From CAYUQT01 sp964596165 (GTDB taxonomy: Bacteria > Planctomycetota > Phycisphaerae > UBA1845 > JAFGLZ01): DNA of 45,098 nucleotides. The notes under the pieces are model-generated. The model was not told the DNA's origin and made no database searches. It saw only the letters and a list, made by a program, of their open reading frames with translations. Of the stretch, positions 17,142 through 26,253 are shown one piece after another (the first letter of the stretch is position 1; the number at the start of each line of letters is the position of its first letter). Position numbers and translations under genes: made by a program. The DNA lies in NCBI GenBank assembly GCA_964596165.1, contig CAZQTW010000052.1, positions 1 to 45,098 of the forward strand. Direction: 5' to 3'.

Positions 17142-17457
17142 ACACCACCACGCCCTCCCGGCTGGCCCTACCGATCACATGATTCCGACTGTTCCGCCAC
17201 TCGTTGAACTCATCCTCCCCATACAGCAACAAGTCGGTTGGGGGACGGCGCAGAGACACCATGTCCACATAGACTTCGCCGAGCCGCCTTGTCGCGTCGG
17301 GTCGATTGCTATCCTCTATGATCAGCAGGTCAATATCAGAATCCGGCCGGGCGTCACCCCGGGCGCGGGAGCCGAAGAGGATGACCTTGCGCGGATCAAT
17401 CCTGCCCACAATGAGCTGGATGATTCGCTGAAGCACCGGGTCCTGGGTAACGACCAT
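17125..17457 (-). CDS. MNT-type minimal nucleotidyltransferase
   Basis: The 110-residue protein has the pol-beta superfamily signature GSRARGDARPDSDIDLLI, i.e. GSx10DxD, with the two metal-binding aspartates. The length is typical of minimal nucleotidyltransferases that accompany HEPN proteins; some of these inactivate the HEPN toxin by transferring AMP groups to it. A third catalytic acidic residue is likely in VYVDMVSL. ATG at 17457 follows GGAGG about 6 bases upstream; a GTG one codon earlier is an alternative. The longer frame to 17661 has no family similarity upstream. The pairing with HEPN is firm; the target is unknown. Confidence 0.88.
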   Translation of the reverse strand: MVVTQDPVLQRIIQLIVGRIDPRKVILFGSRARGDARPDSDIDLLIIEDSNRPDATRRLGEVYVDMVSLRRPPTDLLLYGEDEFNEWRNSRNHVIGRASREGVVVYERPR

Positions 17458-17657
17458 CACAGACCTCCGGCATTCTCCTTGAGTCATTCTAGCAGACGGA
17501 TAGGCACAGGGAAACGATCGACGAAGCTTCCCATTTCCAGTCTGTATTCTGTCCGCCCCGGACATGAGCCAAGCACTCCACTCCTCTCGGCCACCTGACT
17601 CTTCATTGCCTATCTGCAGCGTGCAACCGCCGGCAACTCGCAGCCAACGATCGACTC

Positions 17658-19229
17658 TCATCCCTTCTTCGCCCCGCCTCGCTGTGCCGGCTTCGCGCGG
17701 GGCGCTTCAGGATTTGTGTCCTTGTACAACTCCTGGAGCCGCTTTAGTTCGGCCTTCAGTTCCTTTACGGTGTCGGCATAGGCCGGATCGTCGTAGACGC
17801 TCTTAAGTTCGTCCGTGTCCTTCTGCAGATCGAACAGCTCCCACTCCTTGAGCTGATAGTAGTAGATGAGCTTGTAACGGTCGGTCCGCACGCCGTAGTG
17901 GCGGGGAACCATGTGGACGGCCGGGTACTCATAGTAGTGATAATAGATGCTCTTGCGCCAGTCGGCCGGGGCCTGACCCCTGAGCAAGGGGACCAGCGAC
18001 TGGCCCTGCATGTCCTTGGGAATCTCGACGCCGGCGATATCCAGGAACGTCTCGGCGAAATCCAGATTCTGGACCAGGTGCCCGTCCGTCGAGCCCGGCT
18101 CGATCACGCCCGGCCAACGAATGATCAACGGCATCCTCAGCGACTCTTCGTACATCCACCGCTTGTCGAACCAACCGTGATCGCCGAGATAGAAGCCCTG
18201 GTCGCTGCTGTAAATGACGACCGTGTTCTTCGCCAGGCCCGATTCGTCGAGGTACTTGAGCATCCGGCCGATGTTGTCGTCCACGGAGGCGATGCACCGG
18301 AGATAGTCCTTGATGTATCGCTGATACTTCCAGCGGAGCAGGTCGTCGCCCTTGAGGTTGGCCTTGCGGAAGGCGTCGTTTCTCGGCTCATAGAAGGCCT
18401 TCCAGGCGCTGAGCTGTTCGGGATTCATGTCACCCGACGGCTTGAACTTGAGGTCCAGGTCGGTCAGGTGCCGGGCGAGGGTCATCTCCTGAGTCTTGCA
18501 GCCGCTGTTGCGGTTCGACCAGTCGTCGAAGAGCGTCGGGGGCTCCGGTATCGTCACGTCGTCGTACATCGCCATGTGCTTCGGGTCGGGCTGCCACTCG
18601 CGGTGTGGCGCCTTGTGCTGGCACATCATCATGAACGGTTTTGACGTGTCCCGTTTGTTCCGAATCCAATCCAAGGTCATGTCGGTGATGATGTCCGTTG
18701 TGTAGCCGGTGTGCTCTTCGCGACCCGCGGCCGTCTTGAACGCGGGGTTGTAGTACGGTCCCTGGCCATACAAGACCTTCCAGTAGTCAAAGCCCTGCGG
18801 GTCGGACACCAGGTGCCACTTGCCGACAATGGCCGTCTGATAGCCGGCCTTCCGGAGCAACTTGGGAAATGTCTGCTGCGAGCCGTCGAAGACCACGCTG
18901 TTGTCGATCATGCCGTTGAGGTGGCTGTGCTTGCCGGTCTGGATCACCGCGCGGCTCGGCGCACAGATCGAGTTCGTACAGAAACAGTTTCGGAAGAGCA
19001 TCCCTTCGCTGGCCAGCCGGTCCATGTTCGGCGTCTTGTTGATCTTCGATCCGTACGCGCTGATGGCGTGCGAGGCGTGGTCGTCGGTAAAGATGAAGAG
19101 AATGTTCGGTCGTGCGCCGGGCTTTGCGTCGTCGGCCGCGAGGAGAGAATGACTCGCGCCGTCGAACGCGATCAGGCCCACTGCGTATGCCAGGACGCTC
19201 CTGAGAAATCGAAACACGTGATCGTTCAC
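17658..19229 (-). CDS. exported sulfatase (type I, formylglycine-dependent)
   Basis: The 523-residue protein has a signal peptide (hydrophobic core about residues 10-30, AAD region near 31-33) and the alkaline-phosphatase-superfamily sulfatase fold. D49 and D50 in FIFTDDH bind calcium, and C89 in CAPSR (89-93) is the cysteine converted to formylglycine. GKWH and SDQGFYLGDHGWFDKRW motifs follow. It hydrolyses sulfate esters, probably on algal or animal polysaccharides, in the periplasm or outside the cell. Activation needs a formylglycine-generating enzyme or anSME not seen in this window. The C-terminus is basic. GTG at 19229 is chosen for AGGAG 6 bases upstream and for the signal peptide. 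Confidence 0.93.
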   Translation of the reverse strand: MNDHVFRFLRSVLAYAVGLIAFDGASHSLLAADDAKPGARPNILFIFTDDHASHAISAYGSKINKTPNMDRLASEGMLFRNCFCTNSICAPSRAVIQTGKHSHLNGMIDNSVVFDGSQQTFPKLLRKAGYQTAIVGKWHLVSDPQGFDYWKVLYGQGPYYNPAFKTAAGREEHTGYTTDIITDMTLDWIRNKRDTSKPFMMMCQHKAPHREWQPDPKHMAMYDDVTIPEPPTLFDDWSNRNSGCKTQEMTLARHLTDLDLKFKPSGDMNPEQLSAWKAFYEPRNDAFRKANLKGDDLLRWKYQRYIKDYLRCIASVDDNIGRMLKYLDESGLAKNTVVIYSSDQGFYLGDHGWFDKRWMYEESLRMPLIIRWPGVIEPGSTDGHLVQNLDFAETFLDIAGVEIPKDMQGQSLVPLLRGQAPADWRKSIYYHYYEYPAVHMVPRHYGVRTDRYKLIYYYQLKEWELFDLQKDTDELKSVYDDPAYADTVKELKAELKRLQELYKDTNPEAPRAKPAQRGGAKKG

Positions 19230-19504
19230 GGTCGTCTCCTGCGAAATCGTCGTCGCCCGCAGAAAGGATGATGGCGGTCCCCTGCGGACTGGATAGGGAC
19301 CAACCCGGACAATGCAAAGCTTACATAAAAGCGCCGTACGCGGGAAGAATCTCGGTGGGAATGCTTCGGAACACGGAGGATGATGGTGGCTGTGTTGGTG
19401 GTGCCGGCGGCGCTGTGATACGCTGCCGTCCTCTCGGCCGTACAACTTGCATGGGGCGGTTTTCGCGGTCTTCTGAAACGCAGAATGGAGGTCGACCGTG
19501 GCCA

Positions 19505-19675
19505 GGCGCGACACACGAGGCCTACAGCGCCACGCGCGTCATGGGCACGGGCATCGCCACCGGCCAGGCCGCCGGCACCGCCGCCGCACTGGCATTGAAG
19601 CAGAAGAAGACGACTCGCCAGCTCCGCGTTGCCGAATTGCAGGAGGCCCTCCGTTCGCAGGGAGTCGTCATCTAG
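19505..19675 (+). pseudogene. 3' remnant of an FAD-dependent oxidoreductase (FAD_oxidored type)
   Basis: Translation of this stretch gives HEAYSATRVMGTGIATGQ, then AAGTAAALAL and a helical tail to a TAG stop at 19673-19675. This is the C-terminal FAD-binding end of exported FAD_oxidored proteins that are common in Planctomycetota next to sulfatases. The N-terminal Rossmann dinucleotide-binding motif and about 400 residues are missing; sequence upstream of about 19500 in the same frame shows no similarity. It is therefore a deletion remnant, probably untranslated. A short in-frame ATG exists at 19541, but no ribosome binding site precedes it. Confidence 0.7.
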
Positions 19676-19881
19676 ACTGCCTCCAGGTTGGCACGGACGT
19701 GAAGGCCAAATGACCCCCTCTTCGCCGGTGGGCAATCACACCCCCGGGCCTGTTGACCATATGGGTGGCAGCGGGTCATAATCCACCTATGATAGACTGC
19801 GATCGGCCCTAGAATGGCTAGGGATGGTCCGCGTCGGACCGCGTATGTCCATCGTGCGAACCCGTTGGAGGCTTGCTCATC

Positions 19882-20466
19882 ATGGAGAACGTCCCAAGTG
19901 AACCGAACGCTTCTCAGGTGGCGCCGCCAACGGTTCCGAGTACCCTTCCCGTGGCGGTACCGCAAAGCAAATGGCCCGCCGTGATCGGCATCATTGCCAT
20001 CGTGTGGGCCGCTTTGGGCTTGCTGGGCGCTATCGGGGGACTTGCCTCTACCGGACTGATTGACTTCTCCGGTCCGCAAATGCCCAAAGGCAGGGCGGCC
20101 GAAATGCTCAAGTCCTGGACGTGGATGAGTTCCGTCATCGGGCTTGTTCTCGGGGCGTTGTTGTTGGCCACCGGAATCGGGCTGCTCAGTCGTCGCCGCT
20201 GGTCCCGGAAGACGGGTATGGCGTGGGCGATCACCAACCTTCCGCTTGTGCTTGCCGGTACGTTCGTGACGAACCGGATGATGGAGTCCACGTTCGAGAC
20301 CATGAGTCAGGACCCGAATCTGGCCGGTATGCCCGCCGGCATCGCGAGGGCTTCCGCCGGCCTCGGATTCGCGGTGGGAATCTGCTGGGGATGGGCAATC
20401 CCACTCTTCCTGCTGATTTGGCTCCTGCGAGGAAAGATCAAGGCAGAGATGGCCACGTGGAGGTGA
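19882..20466 (+). CDS. four-helix membrane protein, unknown function
   Basis: The 194-residue protein has a Pro-rich N-terminal 30 residues and four hydrophobic segments (about 33-56, 80-103, 110-125 and 155-185). The helices are Gly/Ala-rich, as in DUF-type membrane proteins found across Planctomycetota, but I cannot name the family. ATG at 19882 is preferred: GGAGG at 19867-19871 lies about 10 bases upstream. A TTG at 19873 is in frame but too close to that site. The next gene, a zinc-ribbon/YIP1 membrane protein, follows after about 60 bases and may be co-transcribed. Confidence 0.7.
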   Translation: MENVPSEPNASQVAPPTVPSTLPVAVPQSKWPAVIGIIAIVWAALGLLGAIGGLASTGLIDFSGPQMPKGRAAEMLKSWTWMSSVIGLVLGALLLATGIGLLSRRRWSRKTGMAWAITNLPLVLAGTFVTNRMMESTFETMSQDPNLAGMPAGIARASAGLGFAVGICWGWAIPLFLLIWLLRGKIKAEMATWR

Positions 20467-20525
20467 TGAGTAACCCGGTCCATTGAAGTCTACGAAGTCT
20501 GCCCACGCTGGGTCGCTGACGAGCT

Positions 20526-22073
20526 ATGCGGTGCAAGACTTGCGACTATCGATTGTGGAACATCCGTTCCCGACAGTGTCCCGAGTGCGGTGCAGCATTC
20601 CGCCCCAGCGACTTCGAGTTCGTGCCCAACAGCGTTCAGTTCCGCTGTCCCCACTGCGACCAGGCCTACTACGGCACGGGCCCTAAGGGGCATCTTGTCC
20701 CAATTGAATTCGACTGCGTTGCCTGCCGTCGGCATATCCACATGGACGAGATGCTCTTACTCCCAACCGAAGGGATCCAGGAGGAACAGACTCAGACTGA
20801 GCTGCTGCCCTGGCTCAACCGAAGGCAATTGGGCGGGGCCAAGGCTTGGTTCCGAACGGTCGTGGGGGCCATGACGAGTCCCGCTCGGATGATGGGTATG
20901 TTGCCCCCGAACAGCTCGACGGGGCAAGCATGGTGGTTCGCCGTCCTGACCAATATCGTCTCCTTCTTGGGTTTCCTGCCTTTGGTGGCCCTGAGCATCA
21001 TCATGCCGTTGGTCATCATGAGAAGGTTCGCCGGTCCCGGACCCTTAGCCGGGCTGCTAGGACTGGGCGGCATCTTGGGCGCATGTGTCGGCATAGCGCT
21101 GATGCTGGCCGGATGCGTGTTTCTTATCACCGCGACTGTCCTGATCTGGGGCGCAGTCAGCCACGGTCTGCTTCGCCTCCTCGGTGCCACAGCGTCAGGC
21201 ATCGGTCGAACGATCCAGGCAATCTGCTACAGCTCCGGCGCCAACGCGATCACCGCAATCCCATGCCTGGGCCTCTATTTCGGCTGGGCTTGGTGGCTTT
21301 TCAGCGCGGTGCTGATGGTTGCCCGCGGCCAGAGAGTATCTGGGGCCCGCGCCGCCTTCGCCGTAACGCTTCTTCCAGCGACCTGCCTGGTTACCCTTGC
21401 CGGGTTGTTCTGGGCACTTCTGTGGCCTCAGGTCACGGCGATGAGCTCCTTGGTGGCCACCACGACCGGACCGGCCGGCGTAAGACAGATCTCGATGCTG
21501 CAAGTCCAGACCCTTCAGCTCAAGTTGAAGGCCTACGCTGTCCGCCACGCCGGGTGCGGGCCCGCGCATGCCGCCGAGCTGCTCGATCCTGAGGAGGCCT
21601 CCCCGTACCTGTTTATTGCCCATGGGTCCCAGACAAAGGAAGACAGGGTTCCCATGAGTAATACAACGCTGCAGCGATTCAGCGAACTCTCGCCTGCGGG
21701 CCGTGAGAAGCTCTGCCGGGCGGCCGCCGAGCAACTCCCGAAGAGCACGATCGCGCATCGTCTCGGCGACTACGTGTTCACCTATCACGGGATCGATCTG
21801 ATCAACCCGCCGGACCCCAAGCTCTGGGTCGTGATCCTCTCACCGGATCCCGCCTTCAACGCATCAGGGGCCGGGCTCGGTACCGTCATTGTCGCTCCCA
21901 TCGGTCGCACGGACGCGGAATTGATCGCGACCGAGGAATTCTCCAATCGCTTGGCCGAACAAAATGTCCTCCGTGCCAAGTGCGGCCTGGCGCCCTTGCC
22001 CGACCCTAACACCATAACGCACGCACGACCTGCCACCGCGTCTGCCCCGGCTGCGTCCGAATCCTCCCGATAG
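20526..22073 (+). CDS. zinc-ribbon YIP1-family membrane protein
   Basis: The 515-residue protein begins with two zinc-ribbon-like CxxC pairs (C3/C6 with C18/C21, and C41/C44 with C64/C67). A YIP1-like membrane region of about five helices follows (residues about 130-320), including the ICYSSGANAI segment typical of the family. The last 190 residues form a soluble extracytoplasmic domain, ending in an Ala/Ser-rich tail. Proteins with this zinc-ribbon plus YIP1 layout are frequent in Phycisphaerae; their role is unknown, perhaps in envelope organisation. The ribosome binding site before ATG 20526 is weak (GACGAG). Confidence 0.8.
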   Translation: MRCKTCDYRLWNIRSRQCPECGAAFRPSDFEFVPNSVQFRCPHCDQAYYGTGPKGHLVPIEFDCVACRRHIHMDEMLLLPTEGIQEEQTQTELLPWLNRRQLGGAKAWFRTVVGAMTSPARMMGMLPPNSSTGQAWWFAVLTNIVSFLGFLPLVALSIIMPLVIMRRFAGPGPLAGLLGLGGILGACVGIALMLAGCVFLITATVLIWGAVSHGLLRLLGATASGIGRTIQAICYSSGANAITAIPCLGLYFGWAWWLFSAVLMVARGQRVSGARAAFAVTLLPATCLVTLAGLFWALLWPQVTAMSSLVATTTGPAGVRQISMLQVQTLQLKLKAYAVRHAGCGPAHAAELLDPEEASPYLFIAHGSQTKEDRVPMSNTTLQRFSELSPAGREKLCRAAAEQLPKSTIAHRLGDYVFTYHGIDLINPPDPKLWVVILSPDPAFNASGAGLGTVIVAPIGRTDAELIATEEFSNRLAEQNVLRAKCGLAPLPDPNTITHARPATASAPAASESSR

Positions 22074-22190
22074 AGGCGGGTAGGCTGAACCGGAACACGT
22101 CTGATCGCCCTTGGCGAATCCGATCACAGCCGATAACCTGCCCAGAGCCGACGCAATGAGACCCGCATCTCCAACGGAGGTGAGTGAAAC

Positions 22191-24860
22191 ATGGTGCCCT
22201 CAATGATTCTTTCCGCCTTGTTGACGATTCACCTATTCGCAAGTCAGGCCTCGGGCTTGGCTCAGGACATCAAGAACGGCGGCTTCGAGGCGGCCGAGGT
22301 CTCCCAGGACGGAAAAGACACCTTCCGAATTGACTCGTGGGAGTCGTGGCCAAAGGCGTGGTCGTCGAGTCCCGGCAAGCAGGCGACCACCAACCCGACG
22401 GCAAAGCAGCCCTATCCTTCCGTTCCCGAAGGCAAACGCTATGTCATGCTGGTCCTGAGGAAGGGCAAGGTAAGTTCGACATGGATCTGCCAAGCCCTCG
22501 GTCGCGTGGACCCACAGGACATCGGTAAGGTCTATGTGGCCACCGTGGACGCGGGCGCCCGTTTTCAAGATGCCGGCAAACTCGCGGAACTGGAAGTGGG
22601 ATTTCGCACGGGGGCCGGACGCGAGACGCCCGGTGATCCGCTCGGACAGCAGGGGCGGTACCCGCTCCTCAACGGACAGGCCATGCAACCGGTATCGGGC
22701 TGGTTCGCACCCTCAGAAGAGGATAAGGGCAAGACGGTATGGCTGGTCATCCGTCTTGCCGGCGTGTCGATTTGCAGTGATTCCGACCAGTATCTGATCG
22801 ACAACGTGCGGCTGACGGCGGGGCCGGCGGACCGCCTTGGGACCCTCCTGTCGACCCTGCCGAGGGCTCGAGCATCGCTGCTGGCCGTCCGATTGTGGCG
22901 ACAGAAGGGCATGCTGCCCGAGGACATGATGAAGAACTACCTGGTCGCGATGCTCGACCAGGCACAGAGGAAGTGGCGGGAGGACTACGAGCAGCGCAAG
23001 ACACCCGAACAGATCGCCCAGTATCAGGAGCGGCTGCGGAAGCAGTTTACCCAGGCGGTCGGTGGGTTCCCCGAGCGCACGCCGCTCAATGGCCGGGTCG
23101 TCGGGGCGGTGGAGAAGACGGGCTACCGGGTCGAAAAGGTCATCTTCGACAGCCAGCCCAACCACAGCGTCACGGCGGCACTCTTTCTGCCGGATGCCAA
23201 TCGATTCCAACCGCCGTATCCGGGCATTCTTGTGCCCTGCGGGCATTCCGCCACCGGCAAGGCGATGGACGTCTATCAGAAGGCATGCGCCCTGGCCGCG
23301 CTGAACGGACTGGCCGCACTGATCTTCGATCCGATCGATCAGGGCGAGCGGCACCAGTTGATCGACGAAAACGGCAAGGGCCGCCTGTCCGGGACGAGCG
23401 GGCACAATATGGTAGCCGCCGGGTCGATCCTCCTCGGCCGCAACACCGCGCGATTCGAGATCTGGGACGGCATGCGCGGCATCGACTACCTGCAATCGCG
23501 ACCCGACGTCGACCCCCAGCGAATCGGCTGCATGGGCAACAGCGGCGGCGGAACCCAGACTGCTTATCTCATGTCGCTCGACGAGCGGATCGCCTGTGCA
23601 TCGCCAAGCTGCTACATTTGCAGCCTCTACGGGCGCTTGATCCGGAACTACGACCCGCAGGATGCCGAGCAGAACATCTACGGACAGTTGGCCTGGGGCA
23701 TGGACCACGTGGACTACTGCATGATGCGGGCACCCAAGCCGACGCTATTGTGCACGGCCACCAGGGACTACTTCAATATCGAGGACGCGTGGGCAAGCTT
23801 CCGCGACGCCAAACGCCTCTACACCCGCATGGGCTTCCCGGAGCGGATGTCGCTGGTCGAGACCGACGAGCCGCACGGGTATTCGCTGCACCTGCGACAA
23901 GGGGCCGTCCGCTGGATGATGCGGTGGCTGCTGGGCAGAGACGAGGCGATCACCGAACCCGCCGACCTTAAGGTGCTCACCGAAGAAGAGATCCGCTGCA
24001 CGCCCAAGGGCGAAGTCCTGCTGATGGAAGGCCAGCGATCCGTCTATGATCTCAACCGCGACTGTGAGAGGAATCTGTCGGCGAAACGAAAGCAACTCTG
24101 GGATTCCACGCCTCAGGCGGATCTGTTGAAACGCATTCGCGAGATGACCGGCATTCGTGAAGCAAAAGCGCTTCCGAAGCTCAAGGCCGAGAAGATCGGC
24201 AGTGAACCCGGCAACGGATACCGCGCGGATCATTACGTACTGGTTCCCGAAGAGGGAATCTATCTGCCCGCCTTGCTCTTCGTGCCGCAGGGCGAACAGA
24301 CTCGGCAGGCTGTGCTGTACGTGCACTCCGACGGCAAAGATGCCGACATCGAGGTGCCGCGAAGGTTGGCCGCATCGGGCAAAGCCGTCCTGGCGGTGGA
24401 CATCCGGGGAATCGGCGAAACACAATCACCTCCGCGAGCCTACTTCGCGATGCCCAATCATGGTCGGGACGCTCAGGACTTCTATACGGCCTATCTGCTG
24501 GGACGCTGCTACCTCGGCATGCGCGTCGAGGACATCCTCGCGTGCGCGATGTGGCTCGCGCAAAACGGATCGTCCGCGAAGGCGTCACCGGTTCACTTGG
24601 TGGCCATCGGTCCGCTGGGCGTGGCGGCGCTTCATGCAGCCGCACTGGAACCGAACTTGTTCGCCTCCGTCAAACTCGTTCGGACACTGACCGCCTGGTC
24701 CAACGTAGTCGAGCAGGGATACGTCAAAACGCCGTATTCGTGCATGGTGCACGGGGCGCTGACGCTCTACGACCTGCCGGACTTGGTCGGCCTTCTCGGA
24801 AACCGACTCACGACGGAACAACCCCTCGATGCACTGGGTCGTCCGGCAGACAACCGGTGA
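22191..24860 (+). CDS. exported two-domain alpha/beta hydrolase (acetyl xylan esterase-like)
   Basis: The 889-residue protein has a signal peptide (residues 1-24), a beta-rich N-terminal domain (about 26-210, beginning IKNGGFEA, like carbohydrate-binding domains of PEP-CTERM proteins), a helical linker and two alpha/beta-hydrolase units. The first (about 300-580) has the nucleophile S451 in GCMGNSGGG, the likely acid D526 in TATRDYF and H562 in DEPHGYS, giving a full triad. The second (about 650-880) keeps the fold (VLYVHSDGKDAD, AVDIRGIGE) but has IGPLG where a nucleophile Ser would be, so it is probably non-catalytic. Ester cleavage on plant or algal polysaccharide fits the neighbouring sulfatase. 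GGAGG lies about 10 bases before the ATG. Confidence 0.85.
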   Translation: MVPSMILSALLTIHLFASQASGLAQDIKNGGFEAAEVSQDGKDTFRIDSWESWPKAWSSSPGKQATTNPTAKQPYPSVPEGKRYVMLVLRKGKVSSTWICQALGRVDPQDIGKVYVATVDAGARFQDAGKLAELEVGFRTGAGRETPGDPLGQQGRYPLLNGQAMQPVSGWFAPSEEDKGKTVWLVIRLAGVSICSDSDQYLIDNVRLTAGPADRLGTLLSTLPRARASLLAVRLWRQKGMLPEDMMKNYLVAMLDQAQRKWREDYEQRKTPEQIAQYQERLRKQFTQAVGGFPERTPLNGRVVGAVEKTGYRVEKVIFDSQPNHSVTAALFLPDANRFQPPYPGILVPCGHSATGKAMDVYQKACALAALNGLAALIFDPIDQGERHQLIDENGKGRLSGTSGHNMVAAGSILLGRNTARFEIWDGMRGIDYLQSRPDVDPQRIGCMGNSGGGTQTAYLMSLDERIACASPSCYICSLYGRLIRNYDPQDAEQNIYGQLAWGMDHVDYCMMRAPKPTLLCTATRDYFNIEDAWASFRDAKRLYTRMGFPERMSLVETDEPHGYSLHLRQGAVRWMMRWLLGRDEAITEPADLKVLTEEEIRCTPKGEVLLMEGQRSVYDLNRDCERNLSAKRKQLWDSTPQADLLKRIREMTGIREAKALPKLKAEKIGSEPGNGYRADHYVLVPEEGIYLPALLFVPQGEQTRQAVLYVHSDGKDADIEVPRRLAASGKAVLAVDIRGIGETQSPPRAYFAMPNHGRDAQDFYTAYLLGRCYLGMRVEDILACAMWLAQNGSSAKASPVHLVAIGPLGVAALHAAALEPNLFASVKLVRTLTAWSNVVEQGYVKTPYSCMVHGALTLYDLPDLVGLLGNRLTTEQPLDALGRPADNR

Positions 24861-25156
24861 TAGCGCACCGACTGGCCTGCATGGTTCAATTCGCCGCAAA
24901 TCTGTTGAACGGCGACCCACAAATGGCGACAATGTGTCGTAGGGTGATGTCGGCGGTGGCCGGCTCTGGCTTCCGGCCGCCATTGGCGCATCCCTCTGCG
25001 ACGCAAATCGATCGATCGCCGACCGTGGGCAAGAAGACCCACACAATGAGCCGATGTCAATCCGCCCGGGTGCCGGGACCCGGCCCGGCAACGGGGGTTT
25101 TTGGGGTTACCGGGGTTCTCTTTTGCGGGCGGCAGTGGCCGCGTGAGGAGTCTGGG
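24861..25156. other. intergenic region before the PilZ gene
   Basis: About 300 bases without a coding signal. A GC-rich segment at 25068-25092 (CCGGGTGCCGGGACCCGGCC) can fold on itself and is followed by a G/T-rich stretch. I cannot decide between a terminator for the esterase gene and chance. Confidence 0.3.
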
Positions 25157-25543
25157 ATGAGCGCAGATCCGAGACGTGCGCATCCGCGTTTCAAGGATGA
25201 TCGCCGTGTGTGTCGTGCCCGCTTGGAGGAGGAGACCGGAGGCACGGTCGAGCTCAGTGTGATCGACATGAGCGCCGGCGGGGCGGCACTCTGTGGCCTC
25301 AAGGACACATCCAACATCCCCAATGTGCCCCATGGACGACTCAAACGGGGGCACATCAGCTTCAAGGTGCCGTCGGGGGCAAAGGGCAAGACCACCAAGA
25401 CAGTCGACGTGGGCACATACGACGTCGTTCGAGAATGGCCACGAGGCTTGGGCAACGACGCCGGCGTGGCGGTCAGATTCAACAAGCCTCGCAAGGAATG
25501 GCTGAAGCTTATGGAAGATCAGCGATTCCTGGCGAACCTGTAA
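25157..25543 (+). CDS. PilZ domain protein (c-di-GMP binding)
   Basis: The 128-residue protein is a single PilZ domain. An Arg-rich N-terminus (RRAHPRFKDDRRVCRARL) provides the RxxxR-type motif, and the D-x-S-x-x-G motif appears as VIDMSAGGAAL near residues 37-47. The C-terminal strand region (VGTYDVVREW, then AGVAVRFNKP) fits the PilZ barrel. These residues bind cyclic di-GMP, so the protein probably acts as a cytosolic effector of surface or motility functions. ATG at 25157 follows GAGGAG about 6 bases upstream. The frame is open far upstream but only as antisense-like sequence within the esterase gene. Confidence 0.87.
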   Translation: MSADPRRAHPRFKDDRRVCRARLEEETGGTVELSVIDMSAGGAALCGLKDTSNIPNVPHGRLKRGHISFKVPSGAKGKTTKTVDVGTYDVVREWPRGLGNDAGVAVRFNKPRKEWLKLMEDQRFLANL

Positions 25544-26253
25544 ACGACCGGCGCACCGCCGACCTCACGTTTGCGTAACATGCAGCACAAAACGGAAGGG
25601 GTAATATCGTGCCTGCAGGGCGCAGCGGTCACTTCGTATCCAGAATGCCTTCCGGTTGCACTTTTCGGGATTCGGCAACATCCCATTCTTGCATCGCTAT
25701 TACCGACCCGTGATTTGCCTACGGCGGGCGGATGCCATCAAACGCCGTCTTCACAGGCTGTAACCGGGGCTATTCAAGTGGATCCCCTTCGGGGATAGGC
25801 ACGCGCTTACGACGCCAATTCGCCGGCGGACACGCGCAGCCCGACCTGAAAGGCCGGGACGTTGCTGGACGTCTAGTCTTTCAGTTCCCCAACAGGAAAC
25901 AATATGAGTAGCCGTGGGTGCAACCCACGGTTCCGGACGACCCGTATCATCACCCGACCTCGAAGGGGTGGCACAGACAGCCCCCCCCCTCGCACTCAAT
26001 CATAGCCGGATCATGGTTCCGCTTCGTGTGTCATGTCCAAGCCGAAGGCGCGGGCATGCGATGGATCGGTGCCCCGCATGCTCGCGTCTTGCTTTCGCTT
26101 TGCTTGGGCATGGCACCCGACGAAATATCACGCTGCCGCGACTTGCCTGATACACCCAATGACCCTCGAATCACGACTCGCCCATCGCCCCGCAGATGGG
26201 GCTCGATTAGGATATGCGACGCTTCCTCGGAACGGTTTGGCGGACTGGGCCCA
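25544..26253. other. 710-base non-coding region with hairpin repeats
   Basis: No frame here is convincing. The region contains a CCCC-TTC-GGGG hairpin near 25783-25793, a REP-like hairpin at 25912-25930 followed by GACCTCGAAGGGGTGGCA, and a run of nine C at 25981-25989. Such dispersed hairpin elements are common between genes in Planctomycetota. The frame of the next gene stays open back to 25918, but these codons encode Pro/Arg/Ser-rich sequence without family similarity. Confidence 0.5.
25912..25930. repeat. REP-like palindromic hairpin
   Basis: CCGTGGGT (25912-25919), loop GCA, ACCCACGG (25923-25930): a perfect 8-bp stem. From memory, similar hairpins followed by an AAGGGGTGGCA-type segment recur in planctomycete genomes; only one copy is in this window, so dispersal is not shown here. 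Confidence 0.55.

Noticed and set aside
16719..17207. Plus-strand frame opposite the HEPN gene
   Set aside because: Shadow of the minus-strand HEPN gene; composition is not protein-like.
25571..25798. 75-codon frame between PilZ and dehydrogenase genes
   Set aside because: No ribosome binding site of quality, overlaps a CCCC-TTC-GGGG hairpin and has no family similarity.
25918..26253. Upstream extension of the dehydrogenase reading frame
   Set aside because: It begins inside the palindromic hairpin and encodes Pro/Arg/Ser-rich residues without similarity to the family.
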